From Phragmites australis (taxonomy: Eukaryota; Streptophyta; Magnoliopsida; Poales; Poaceae): 64,000 nucleotides of DNA. Under the pieces are notes generated by a model. It made no database searches and was not told where the DNA came from. It saw only the letters and a list, made by a program, of their open reading frames with translations. Below are positions 44,939-56,097 of this stretch, in pieces. Location of the stretch: assembly GCF_958298935.1 (NCBI RefSeq), contig NC_084931.1, positions 16,581,334 through 16,645,333 of the forward strand, given 5' to 3'. Every line of letters starts with the position of its first letter. Position 1 is the stretch's first letter. The position numbers were made by a program, and so were the translations under genes.

Positions 44939-46283
44939 CACTACAATAGAACTGGTCATCCAAGCTGGGTCATCAGTGTTGGTTAGGCCAGAACCGGCAC
45001 TGATGAAGTATTAGTGCCGGTTTGTAACTTCCTGCGCTCGTTCAATGATTGTGTCGGGGTCAAACCGATACTGATACTCAGTATCAGTGTTGGTTCTTAG
45101 AAAAAACCGGCATTGATACTTCAGTGCAGCTGGTAATCATGAACCGACACTGATACTTCTTATCAGTGTCGCCTGTGGATATCAGTCGACACTGATACTA
45201 CTTCCTACATGTCACTACCCCTTAGCCGTCTCGACGCCTCCACTCTCTTTCTCTCCCCATCGGCCCCTGCCTGCTGCCTCCTCCTAGTCGCACGTCGGAC
45301 CGCCGCCTCCTCCTCATCGCCTCTTCCTCATCGCACCCCAGCCCGCCGTATCTTCCACTTAACACATCGGCCCACTGCCTCCTCCTCATTGCGCGTCGTC
45401 CCGCAGCCGCCTTCTCGTCCTCTTCGCACGTTGGCCCGTCACCTCTTCTTCATCGCACGCTGGGTCGTCGCCTCCTCCTCCTCATCGCCTCCTCGGCATC
45501 CCCATTGCGAGTAACAGCGGTAGTGGAGGTGGAGGGCGTAGATCCTGTCAGCATGGAGGTAGCCGTTGCATCCTATCCCGCCGTTCGGGTTCGGGTGACC
45601 TCCCTCACACTCTCGGTCTCCAGATCCTCGATGGCTTCAATCTTATGTCTTCTTGCATAGTGTTGGGGGTACACAATGTTTGACCCGTAATGCAGGAAGA
45701 TTCGTGAAGAAAAGTACCAGTCACACCTTGAGTTTCGGTATGATAGCAATGATTTCGTTATCTATGGAAGTCAAATGGAACTTCCGTTTGAAGCAACGGC
45801 TAGTGCGCTCATTTATACACTAAACCAATTTGATGTAATATTTAGAGTTGAAATTTTACATATGAACTATGCACACAATGGTCTTTGATGTCATTTTAGA
45901 AATACTTATAGTTTGAATTAATGTATTAGTGTTTATCGTGTCTGGAATATCTGTTTATGAGTGAAATATCTGTATATGAGCTTGTTATCTGTGATTGAAT
46001 TATGAGTGAAATATAAGTATATGTGCTTGTTATCTATGTTTGTTCATGGATGAATAGGAACTAAAACAAGCACTGATAATCAGTATCAGTGCCGGTTCAT
46101 AATAAAGAACCGGCACTGATACTGATTATCAATATCGTTTTATAACAAATAGTCATCACTGATACTCATTATCAGTACCGGTTCAAAAATCGGCACTGAT
46201 AATCACTGACTATCAGTGCTAATTCAAAAACCATCACTGATGGTATTTTTTAGCCGGCACTGATGACTATTTCTATAGTAGCG
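44939..46283 (+). mobile_element. CACTA-E, non-autonomous CACTA element (1.35 kb)
   Basis: Left end CACTACAATAGAACTGGTC; right end 'gactatttctatagtagcg', inverting to CGCTACTATAGAAATAGTC. The flanks are GGG on both sides. 'ccggcactgata' and 'agtgccggttc' motifs fill both ends and match those of CACTA-B, so B or its autonomous relative could act on it. An internal 101-residue Ser/Pro/Arg-rich frame (45209-45514) looks like GC-rich leader sequence and I do not call it a gene. Confidence 0.85.
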
Positions 46284-46831
46284 GGGGAAAAGGATCCAAA
46301 ATTCAAAAATTGATTCAAATTTTGAATAAGATTATAAAAACTCCTAGATCAATCGTCAATATATATATCCAAACAGTACCATCCTGCTTTGTTTGAATGC
46401 TTGGACCCTCTAACTTTGGTGATAAAAAAATTCAGAAAGTCATGATCCATCCTCTCCATGCATTATATGTTTAAGATTTGGATTTTGATTAATTAAATCC
46501 TCATGTCAGAAACAAGAATGGCCTCATGTGCTCTTTGCTCAGGACCACATTTCCTGCCTCCCCCAGGTCCTCATCACTAGCCCTCACTCTCTCTCTCTTT
46601 CTCTCTCTCATTGATCATAGCCCATAGGTCATAGCCCACCCCTGTATCTGGTACATGTCTCCTAGCTAGCCATGAGCCGCTGACATCCCTCTTTCTCTAG
46701 AACTCCAAACTCCCTTTTGTGCATCCCTCCTAGCTAGCTAGGATCCCCTGCACCTCTCTCGCTCTCTCTCTCTCTTTAAACTCCAAACTCACTTTAGTCG
46801 AACGTTATCACTCAAGAAGAGCCAAAAACCA
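46284..46831 (+). promoter_or_regulatory. Upstream region of the DUF688 gene
   Basis: It contains two CT-rich tracts (near 46586-46612 and 46757-46778) and two similar stretches with 'ctagctag' and 'aactccaaactc', offset by about 75 bp. CT-rich tracts close to the start are common in grass promoters and 5' leaders. No standard TATA box is obvious; 'ctctttaaactcc' at 46775 is the nearest candidate. The CACTA-E end marks its upstream limit. Confidence 0.45.
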
Positions 46832-47482
46832 ATGCTGAACAGGGAAGACAAGACGAGGATGCTCCCCAAGAGCTCGAGCCAGAAGACGCTTCGGGCCGCC
46901 ATGCAGGAGGAGCGGGAGCAAGCGACCACCAGGGTAACCGGTCGCCTCATCTCAACGGACGCCTCCCTCTCCAACCCCTCCTTCCGCGTCTACTACGGCG
47001 TCGCCTCCGCCGGCTCCGTGCCCTTCATGTGGGAGTCGGCGCCGGGCACCCCCAAGAATGCCATCTCCGACACCACCCTCCCGCCGCTCACGCCGCCACC
47101 GTCCTACTACAATAACAAGGCCGCCAAGACCAAGTTCACCAAGTCCCAGTCCTCCAAGAAGCTTATCTCGTCATCGAAGCCGGCCACCTTCGTCCACAGC
47201 ATCCTCCCCAAGCTATGGAGGAGCCACACCATGCCCTCCCGTTCGTCGTCGGTGGCGCCGCCGTCCAAGGAGGGGGTGCAGTGCAACCGGAGGAACAGGC
47301 TGCCGGTGAGCCCGCGGTCGTCGTTCTCGTCGACATCGAGGGGAGATGACGAGGAAGACGGTGCAGCATCGTCGCCCACGTCGACGCTGTGCTTCCGGTC
47401 CCGGCACTCTGGCGGGGGCACCGGGAGGCTGCATGGGCTTCTGGCGTCCGTGATCGGAGGACAAGGTACCGCCGCATCTTAA
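46832..47482 (+). CDS. DUF688-type protein, host gene (216 aa, single exon)
   Basis: An uninterrupted, GC-rich frame runs from ATG (context aaccaATGctg) to TAA. The key signature is VPFMWESAPGTPK at residues ~70-82 followed by PPLTPPPSYY (~90-99), diagnostic of the plant DUF688 family of small, basic, Ser/Pro-rich proteins. A Lys/Ser-rich stretch (KSQSSKKLISSSKP), ILPKLWRSH and a DDEEDGA patch follow, then a C-terminal GGGTGRLHGLLASVIGG. No signal peptide or membrane segment is visible. The family's molecular role is not established. A second ATG at 46859 (MLPKSSS) is possible. It is the only intact, non-transposon gene I can defend in the window. Confidence 0.88.
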   Translation: MLNREDKTRMLPKSSSQKTLRAAMQEEREQATTRVTGRLISTDASLSNPSFRVYYGVASAGSVPFMWESAPGTPKNAISDTTLPPLTPPPSYYNNKAAKTKFTKSQSSKKLISSSKPATFVHSILPKLWRSHTMPSRSSSVAPPSKEGVQCNRRNRLPVSPRSSFSSTSRGDDEEDGAASSPTSTLCFRSRHSGGGTGRLHGLLASVIGGQGTAAS

Positions 47483-47613
47483 TCAGGGTTTGCATTTTGT
47501 CCTTGGGTAGTGTACTACTGTGTCGTCGTCTACGTTTACCTTGAGGACAGTGCAAGAGATGTGAGCTCTGTACGGTTACACATGATATGGATATGCAATG
47601 TGGAAGTGTGTCT

Positions 47614-48142
47614 AGTGTTTGTAGTAGGATGTATTCAAAACAGGTGGTGATTTGTTTATGCAGAATCCAAAATAATGTATTTGATACAGATTAATGCGTG
47701 TCATCGACATGTTAGCATATAGCTGGTTTGTCTATGATTTCGCTATCGCCTTTAAGATGTATGCTTCGTATTCAAGATTGGACCAAGTCCATTTGGCCCC
47801 TCAACTCAACTATTGCTTTACATAGAAATATCACTCAATTCTACTGTTCACACTTGTCGCTTCGAAATCTCGAAACTTGAGTGTATTTCTAGACTAATAC
47901 TAGTTTATTTTTCTCAAAAACAAACACATGTTACAATTGAGGGGGTATAATGGACTTGCACCAATTTGGAGGTGCGCGAGAAGAATGATCTGTGGAGGTT
48001 GCTTATGGTCAAATATACACTCTACAAACAGTTATGTTCATGTAAACTTTTTTTTCTTGTATGTCTTTTGGACTCATCAAAAATATAGGGGACAAATTTT
48101 ATTCAATGAGATACCTCTGTTATATACATACTCCTATTCCAT
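47614..48142 (+). repeat. Direct repeat, copy 1 (~530 bp) behind the DUF688 gene
   Basis: It runs from 'agtgtttgtagtaggatg' to 'actcctattcca'. It starts about 130 bp after the stop codon, so it probably covers part of the gene's 3' untranslated region. Its partner is at 48311-48861, offset 697 bp. Confidence 0.9.
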
Positions 48143-48310
48143 GTTGGTTTTTTCACCAGGATCGAACAACCACGAAGAACACAAACACACAAAAGAATGA
48201 CGAGATTTTTTTCAACACACGCTGCTACTTTATTTCTCACACACGCACACTTTATAATTCACGGACATGACTCTTTTTTCACGGCACCTCTCTTCTCCGA
48301 GGCACATTAT
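48143..48310. other. Spacer between the two direct repeats
   Basis: 168 bp without a gene. It begins 'tgttggttttttcacc', which is not a good match to a known primer binding site. Confidence 0.4.
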
Positions 48311-48861
48311 AGTGTTTGTAGTAGGATGTATTCAAAACAGGTGGTGATTTGTTTATGCAGAATCCAAAATAATGTATTAAATAATGTATTTGATACAGAT
48401 TAATGCGTGTCATCGACATGTTAGCATATAGATGGTTTGTCTATGATTTCGCTATCGCCTTTAAGATGTATGCTTCGTATTCAAGATTGGAACAAGTCCA
48501 TTTTGGCCCCTCAACTCAACTATTGCTTTACATAGAAATATTACTCAATTCTACTGTTCACACTTGTCGCTTCAAAATCTCGAAACTTGAGTGTATTTCC
48601 AGACTAATACTAGTTTATTTTTCTCAAGAACAAACTCGTGTTACAATTGAGGGGGGTATAATGGACTTGCACCAATTTGGAGGTGCGCGAGAAGAATGAT
48701 CTATGGAGGTTGCTTATGGTCAAATATACACTCTACAAACAGTTATGTTCATGTAAACTTTTTTTCTTGTATGCCTTTTGGACTCACCAAAAATATAGCG
48801 GACAAATTTTATTCAATGAGATGCCTCTGTTATATACATACTGATACTCCTATTCCAATGA
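48311..48861 (+). repeat. Direct repeat, copy 2 (~550 bp)
   Basis: Nearly identical to copy 1, with an 11-bp insertion near 48378 and a few substitutions. It ends 'ctgatactcctattcca'. Both copies open with TGTTTG and close with CA if two bases are trimmed, which leaves open a short LTR-like origin. Confidence 0.9.
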
Positions 48862-51363
48862 AATATCCTCTATTTATTTCACACGGAGAGGTTACTGCCA
48901 AAGCTAACTTTCTGAGCATGCTTTAGAGGATAGCTGCCGGTTGCAGGAACAACGAACTGAAGCACAAGGCAACTTTGTGGTAAGTATTTTCCTGCAGCTA
49001 GACCTGCGTGAAAAACAAATCTCTTCTCGGAGGAAAAGAAAGATTGCTTGGAATAAATCTCATCGCATTACAACCATGAATATCTCTTAATTTAAACTGG
49101 TTTGAAATGGTACAATCTCCAAGGAATTTTTTCGATTCCAAGGATTTTTGCCGATTCCAACAGGAATAGAATTGTTTCTGGCCGTAAAGAAGGGTTATAT
49201 ATATCTCAATATGTTCCAAGGTTTTTTACTGGGACTCACATGACCGGAAAAGAAAAACGATGTTTGCCCTCCTCTTATGTATGGTGCCTTTGTGCGACCA
49301 CCGGAAAATTAATAGAGAGTTGCAAATTTACAAATTTCAGGAAACATGTAAGAATTTTATATACAATAGTTCGATTCTGGCAGAAATTAAAAATGCTTTT
49401 GCATTCGATTGGCACTTTATAGGAAATCTAAGTTCTTTGGTGGAATCTCCCTCTTCATGCGCCGGCAAGGTACATGTGAGATGTGATGATATGAGAGAGA
49501 AAGGATAGACGGACGGTGGTACTACTGCATGCAGAGATGCAGTGCAGAGCGAGTTACTGAATGAATGAACATGGATCAAGAGTGAGACGGCCACACAGCC
49601 ATGATCGATTCAATAAATAATGGTGGCCACCACCTCTGCTTGCTCGTTACTGTGCTTGTTATTGGATGGGCAGCCTGGTCCGATGGATCCCTGAAAACTT
49701 GTCCCCCATTGACTAAACCGATCGAAACACTGATTGTCAGCCGCCCCTAGATGTTTTCACATTGACATTGAGCACCGTACTGTTGTTTGCTTTTTAATAT
49801 GCTAAGATATATGTGGCTGAGTGCTCTCTGATTAGCCCTGCAAAACTTTGGCATAGTCAAGTACAGATCATAGCTCAAGCTCACCATCTGTTTGGGTTTA
49901 AGCTGCTTAGCTTGCTCCTAGGTGACTCTGAAGATTAGAATAGAGCAAAGTCATGGAATGTAAATGTAGCCTGTAAACTCGCTCAGTTACGGTATAGGTG
50001 ATGTGCGACCAATATGTGAGTACATGGTTGTGCAGCATCGAACTGGCATTCTTTGTTGCAACGTGAAAAGGTTCAGTGTATCTGCCTGCTGCAATGATGC
50101 TGCCGTAGGTACTAAGTACCGTGCATACCAGAAAGATATCTAATCTATTCCAGCTACTTGAGTAGGGTTCTCTTTTCTGCTTAGCTAGGAATGATCAGGA
50201 TCGGATGGAAGCAATATCATACATTGTACCATAGCTAGCTAGCTAAAAAGCACAACGCCATGATTTTCTTTTCCTTTAAGATAATGTTTTTGCTAGGAGA
50301 TCGAACAGACATGCTGAAGCTTTCAATAGCTGCGGATGGATGTAACCGGTACTCACAGATATGAGAAAACTCTGTCTGGGTGGGGTTTTATATTATTAGC
50401 ACATATATATTAATATTGATGATGTGCATGTGTTATGTACATATGTTGCTTAATATGTTTGGACTAATATGAGTCAAGTTTGGAAAACCTGTGCTCAGAA
50501 TTGGTTGTTGGTTGGTTTTATGTGCAAGCGTTGTTCTAAGGGTGAACGAGGTTGCTGACAGGATTGAGACTATGTTTAGGGAGAAACTGATGCCAAGGCG
50601 GTCAATAGGCTCATATGACGTTCGTGTTAGAGACGGTGCATGTGAAGATGGATTGCACTATGAAGTGTGGTCTATGGTATAGCGCGTCATATGATGATAC
50701 GGAAGAATTGCTCTATAAGTATGCATGCGTGTGTGCTATGGGACATAGGAATTGGATGCTTCAGTATTGCTGATATTGTGCGGCATCAGGATTTTGTCGG
50801 CACAATGTGCAAGTGTGCTGCTGGGCCACAGGTCGGCACTATGCGAGACTCTTGGCACTGTGCAAGGCTCCGGTGCATGAGCTATTGCGTCATAGTGGTG
50901 TCACTGTGTTGGCTCAGCACAGTATGGCAGAGGCCTGTTGGAATGCGTTGGACAACCCGTGAGGACGTCTAGATGCTTGTGGGCTGGGGCCTGGAGACGA
51001 CCCAAGCAGCATAGCTCAGTGGCTGGCGCGAGCAAAGCGGAGCGTCGGCCCAGACAAGCTTGGCGTGTGGGCGCGGCTAGGCCCAAGGTTGGTGCTCGTC
51101 AGCTAGGGTGCAGCCCACGGTGAGCCGAACGCGGTTTCGCCGGCTTGGCGAAGTGGGTTGAGTCAGCCGGAGCAGCCGAGGCGAGTGGTTGGCTCGGGTG
51201 CGCGGAGGCACTAGGCCTGGTGATGGGCTGGCGCGTGGAGAAGGCCCATGTGGGCGCTGGCTGGCTTGGGAGTCCGTGGCCCAACCGGTCTATTTGTTGT
51301 ATTGGAGAGGTCAACGACAATAAATAGATAGGAACAGTGTTGAAACAAGCGACTGAATACAGT
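48862..51363. other. Intergenic region, no convincing gene
   Basis: About 2.5 kb. An exon-like stretch at 48890-48981 ends at a donor-like 'gtggtaagtatt' but contains a stop. From ~50480 to 51363 the base composition changes and 'ttggcccaaccgg' and 'aaggcccatg' type phrases appear, as in LTR-derived DNA. It is possible, but not shown, that 50480-51363 and 56098-56650 are halves of one LTR split by the hAT element. Confidence 0.35.
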
Positions 51364-52399
51364 TAGGCCTGAAAATGGGTCGTGACGACCCGAGGGCCAT
51401 ACAGGCCAGCAGATAATGGGCTGACATGAAAGGGCAATTTATGGGCTCTCCAAAGGAAAAGGCTGGGTTGGATCGGGCCATGCCTCAAAAGGGTTGGCAT
51501 GGGCTGACCTCTGGATGTGGCCCATGTCAACCTGTAGGCCGTGAGGGAAGGGCTCAGCCTGTGGGTCGTGAGCGGCCACTTTCTTGAGCACGAACCCTTC
51601 GTTGCTTCTGTCGTTCTGCGTCGGCTCGAGCAGGAAAGGAGTGATGGCGGCGCAGTGCTATGAGGGTTGACGGGTGAGGGTGGCGCAACACTACGAGGGC
51701 TGAGGGGCAAGGGCGACACGGCGCTGCGAGGGCCTCCCCCCTCTGTCGCCTTCATTTCCCGGTCCTCCGGTTCTCTTTTGCCGCTGCTACAGCCCTGTCC
51801 TGCTAGTTTGCCACCGCCAGGTGCTTGTGCGTGGTATGATCTCCGCAATTAGCTAATGATTAGTATGGAATTGAGAATACATGATTAGTAGTTACTTGAT
51901 TAGTGTTTCTTCGATTCTGTTGTGCTACCTATGCTTCTTGTGTGCTGCAATTTTAACATCTTGTTGTTGAAGCCTGATGGATTTTTTTTCTACACTCAAG
52001 TGAATAAAAACAGCAGCATTGTTGGTTTATTTGGCACTCAGGGACATAGTTTGCATGAGGTTGTCAAATGCAGTTCTAACGATTGTAGCTGGTGAACAAA
52101 ACAATAGTATTGTTGGTTTCTTTGGGCACTTAATGTGTAGCTGGTGTGTGTTTTCATCATTTTTTAATATTAGTTGCTGCTTCATATCCTGCATATTTTT
52201 CTTTTGTGTATATATCCTGAAACGACATCAATATTAAGCTTACAATTACACATGCTCCTGCATATTAGGTAATTTTATATCATGAATAGGATTCCATTGA
52301 TGTCAGAAATTTTTGTGGATAAATGATAATCATGACATTCTCTTGGCTGACCAGTCAAGTCGTACATCCAAAAAAAGGGCTAAGGTCGGGAATATGTTG

Positions 52400-54203
52400 A
52401 ATCCGAACTTGTAGATGGCAAAGAAAAGGCAGTATGCAAATATTGAAAGGAACAAATCACCTGAATAGGCATATTGGCTTCCACTGTCATAGCATTCCAC
52501 TTGAGGATAGGGAGAAATTCTTCCTAACCTTGAAGCCAAAATCCGTGATGGGGACCAAATTTTCTTTGACCCCCAAATGTGTCGTAGTTTAATAGCCCAG
52601 TTCTTTATTAGCTCAGAGATTGCATTTTGAAAATCTAATGATCCATGTTGGAAAATTGATGAACTACTGTCATCCATCAATGAGAGTAGTTGGTTGACAA
52701 AGTGTTCGTTCAGATTGTCTTTCTCTGTATGAAGAAGAGAAGATCCGATTGATGAACAAGGTTGAAAAATTGGTCTCACATGTTAATTTGACCGCTGATC
52801 TATGGACTTCTAATCAAAACTTGGGGTATCTCAGTGTCACAATGCACTACATCGATGAAGATTTTGAGCTACATAAGAAGCTCATAGCATTCGAGCAAAT
52901 TTCTTTCCCACATATATCTTATGCTGTATAGGACAGCATTGGCTCTTGTTTATTAGAGTGGAACATAGTTGGCAAGCTATTCGCACTGACTCTAGATAAT
53001 GCAAGTGTCGATGACAAAGCTACAAGAAATATGCGTGAGGCTTTAGGTGCTAGAATGTTTTTCAGAGCTGAACACCTCCATGTTAGATGTGCTACCCATA
53101 TACCCATATATTGAATATCATAGTTCAAGAGGGTTTGAAGGTGGTTCCTAACGCAGTTAGGAGAGTTCGTGACATTGTCAAAATTGTCACATCCACACAA
53201 TCACATATGCAGATCTTTAATTTAACTGTGGAAAGATTGGCCAGAAAACTAAGTCAGGACTGGTACTTGATGTCCCTCAGCGATGGAACTCAACCAATGA
53301 CATGATACACGAAGCTCTAAAGTGTAAAGCTGCTATCAATAAGTATGCCACTGAGCAACACCATTTTGCTCCAACTGAGGTGGAATGGGCAAATGCTGAA
53401 GCTCTTCATGGGTTTTTGCAGGCCATCAGCGATACCATGAAGGCCTTTTTGGCAGATAGGCATCCCACAGCACATAGATTTTTAAAATTGGTGTTGGCCA
53501 TTAGGGAAGTTCTACTTGATGAAAGGTGGAATTCAGATGAACTTTTCAATGAGTTGGCTAATGCTATGTATGCCAAATTTCAGAAGTATTGGGATAAACC
53601 AAATGTTGTTCTTCTTATAGCTGCTGTGTTGGACCCCTCTCTGAAATTTGACTTCCTTAGATTCTATTTTCATACAATTGGAGCAAATATTCAAGAAAAT
53701 ATGAGGTTGCTGCGTGAATCTTGGGACAAGTACTATTTATAGTATGAGAAAATTGTGAGGAGTCATTCGCTTCCAACATTTATCCAATCTGATGAGCATG
53801 CAGTAACAAGTGAGCTCAATTCTAGTTCTTCTGTAGCAGAACTTTTTGGTAAAAGGCGAGTAGAGTTTGCATTCGCTGAATTCACCTCACAAGATACAGA
53901 CACACACACAACGGTCTGACTTGGATTCTTACTTAAAAGATCCTAGGGTCCCTTCAAAGCCTGATGAGAACTTTGATGTTTTAGGGTATCAGAAAGAAAT
54001 ACAGACATCTACCTTGTCTTTTTTGTAATGGCTAAAGATTTTCTAGCAATTCCTGTGAGCACGGTGTCTTCAGAATCAGCATTTATTGCTCCTGGAAGAA
54101 TACTTGGTAAAGATAGGACATCTCTATCTCTTGGAACTCTTGAGGCTCTAATTTGCACCAAAGATTGGTTGTTGGATTTAGTGAAGAAGATGAAGGTAAA
54201 TTG
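52400..54203 (+). pseudogene. hAT transposase with decayed BED finger
   Basis: A BED-finger-like start (DGKEKAVCKY, ~52417) is broken by stops. The main part follows: LTADLWTSNQNLGYLSVTMH (52788), LTLDNASVDDKATRNMREAL (~52985) and HLHVRCATHI (~53075). After a frameshift near 53290 comes the conserved WANAEALHGFLQAISDTMKAF region (53386) and a WDKPNVVLLIAAVLDPSLKF segment (53590). The hAT C-terminal dimerisation domain is present near 54030-54190 (STVSSESAF ... GRILGKDRTSL). TAG or frameshift interruptions occur at ~52930, 53113, 53290, 53740 and 53920. The intact protein would excise and reinsert hAT elements through 8-bp duplications. Confidence 0.85.
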
Positions 54204-54895
54204 ATGATGACTACAGTATTTACCATCAGTTTAAGCATTATTTTATTAATATTTTTATTATTCAATATGCAGCTCAACCAATGAGAGGACATCACTTCAT
54301 TGAGCCGGAAGAGGAAGAAGATGCTACTACATGCATTACCAATAGGATTTAAAGAGGAGTTAAGGAGGAGAAGTAATTTGCTTACTACATGACGATGTTC
54401 AGAACACACTATTTTATCCTTAGTTTAGACTCTCTTTATTATTACTATTTGCAATATCATATGCAATATCTTTGATTATGATCCTACTTACGAATGTATA
54501 CATGATTATTCTGTTGGATATTTTTGGGGATTTTTTAAAATGGCAATCTGGACACTAACTTTTTGCCTTAAAGATAACTTTATGTGTTGAGAGATATCTA
54601 TGTGACTATATAGTTGTAGCACATTCAACATTATAATTGTTTACCTATCTGCTGTCTATCCAGATGATGCACGAAATAATTTTTGAAGTGTCATTGCAGC
54701 GCAATCTCCTGATTTTTATGTGTCAGGCGTTTGCTTGCTTGTGCACCTGTGCTTGCTAATACTGTAGCTGTCCACAAAAGAGAAATGACCCAAAGGGATG
54801 AAGTAGTTCAATCTCAAAGGGTCAGCCTGAGAGCCTAAATAGGGCTAGGATTGGAGCAGGGCCTTGTTCCTTAAAGGTTGGGGTTGGATTAGGGC

Positions 54896-55985
54896 AGGAA
54901 ATAAAGCTCGAGGCTTACGGGCTAGCTCGAGCTCAAAAAGGCTCGGCTCGGTCCAACTCGACTTAGAGGCCAAATGAAACAAGCCCGAGCCGTCTCCCTA
55001 GCTCGGCGTCAAAACAAGTTGAGCCCAAGCTGACTTGCGAGCGGCTCGTTGGCTAGTTCATCGTGACTGCCCGCCCATGCTTACCTGGTAGTCTGCTCAT
55101 GCCCGCCTGGCCATTCGCCCTGGACGCCGCGTCTCCACCCATGGTTGACCACCCGTGCCCGCCTGGCTGTCCGCTTCTCCTCCACATCACCATCTCCCAT
55201 GCCCTCTTCTCCATCGATTCCGACGACACCACCCTCAACTCCACCTCCCTGGGCACCGTGCAGTGGGACCACCTCCTCTCCTGCCTCGCTTTCGATTGGG
55301 CCGTGTTCCTCCTCTTCAAGATTGGGAGAGAGACACTGCTCTGCGTCATGGAGGCCATCTCCTCCGACTGTCACTAGCGCTTGGTCGTTGGCACCGACCC
55401 GTGCATCTCGCCGTGGCTGGGGCTTGAGTGCAAATAGTCCCAGAGATATAAGACAAGAATCGTTGCTTTGTTAAGCAGCAACCAACTAAAACCAACATTT
55501 CTTGGTGCGCCACCCTCGTAGCTGTAGCTGCCGCTTGTTGTCGCCGAGGAAGCTGGCGGCACGGGTGGGAGCCAAGCCAAGCAGAGAGGTGGATGCTGCT
55601 TCCACCACCTCCCTCGATCTGGTTAGTGTCAGGCAGTGCACCCGGCGAGGATGAGGAGACGAGGCGGCAGCGCAGGAGCAGCGCAGTAGCGTAGTCACGG
55701 TGGCGCCTAAGGCACTACAATAGCACATGGCCGAGGCCTATGCCATAGGAGGGGGAGAAGTCTCCTTTGTCAACATCGACAACTCTCGTGCGACATGGGA
55801 TCAGTGGAGCAATAGACCACGTTAGAGGAGGCAGCGAGGGAGGAGGCAACAGAGGCGACTCTTGGTTGGTTTTACATGTGCTGGGTTGTTGGACTCCGTG
55901 TTGGCTCGCGAGCTAACCGAGCCAGCTCGAGCCATCAATGAGCCCGAGCCAAGCCCATTTTTTAGCTCGGACATCTAACTCCTAG
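54896..55985. repeat. CG-rich subsegment inside the hAT element, possible nested element
   Basis: Both borders carry clusters of 'gctcgagct', 'ggctcgg' and 'gcccgagcc' in inverted order. The inside is much richer in G and C than the hAT DNA around it. I could not define exact terminal repeats or a target duplication. Confidence 0.4.
55139..55377 (+). pseudogene. Possible captured gene fragment
   Basis: The frame MVDHPCPPGC ... ITISHALFSIDSDDTTLNST ... WDHLLSCLAFDWAVFLLFKI ... CVMEAISSDCH has a codon composition typical of a grass exon, with strong G and C at third positions, and a hydrophobic middle. It is unlike the AT-rich hAT transposase around it. I do not recognise the protein. It may be host sequence picked up by the element, as hAT and related elements are known to do. 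Confidence 0.35.
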
Positions 55986-56097
55986 ACTGGATGGGGTCTA
56001 ATCATTGAGTAGTGGGTTGAATTAGGATTAGAGCCACTTCTCAGAAAATAGGGCTGGGGTGGGGGTTGGGGTGGGCCTTGACCCATTTTTAGGCCTA

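Larger units (their letters stand above)
51364..56097 (+). mobile_element. hAT element with transposase remnant (4.7 kb)
   Basis: Terminal repeats are TAGGCCTGAAAATGGGTC at 51364 and 'gacccatttttaggccta' ending at 56097. An 8-bp target duplication is present with one mismatch (AATACAGT at 51356-51363, AACACAGT at 56098-56105). Inside are a hAT transposase pseudogene (52400-54203) and a CG-rich segment (54896-55985) bounded by 'gctcgagct' clusters. Confidence 0.88.

Noticed and set aside
45209..45514. 101-residue Ser/Pro/Arg-rich frame in CACTA-E as a gene
   Set aside because: Low complexity ('tcctcctcatcgc' type repeats) and no domain; better seen as a GC-rich leader.
47107..47555. Minus-strand frames of 104, 130 and 83 residues
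   Set aside because: They are shadows of the GC-rich DUF688 gene on the plus strand, which has the family motif and a clean start and stop.
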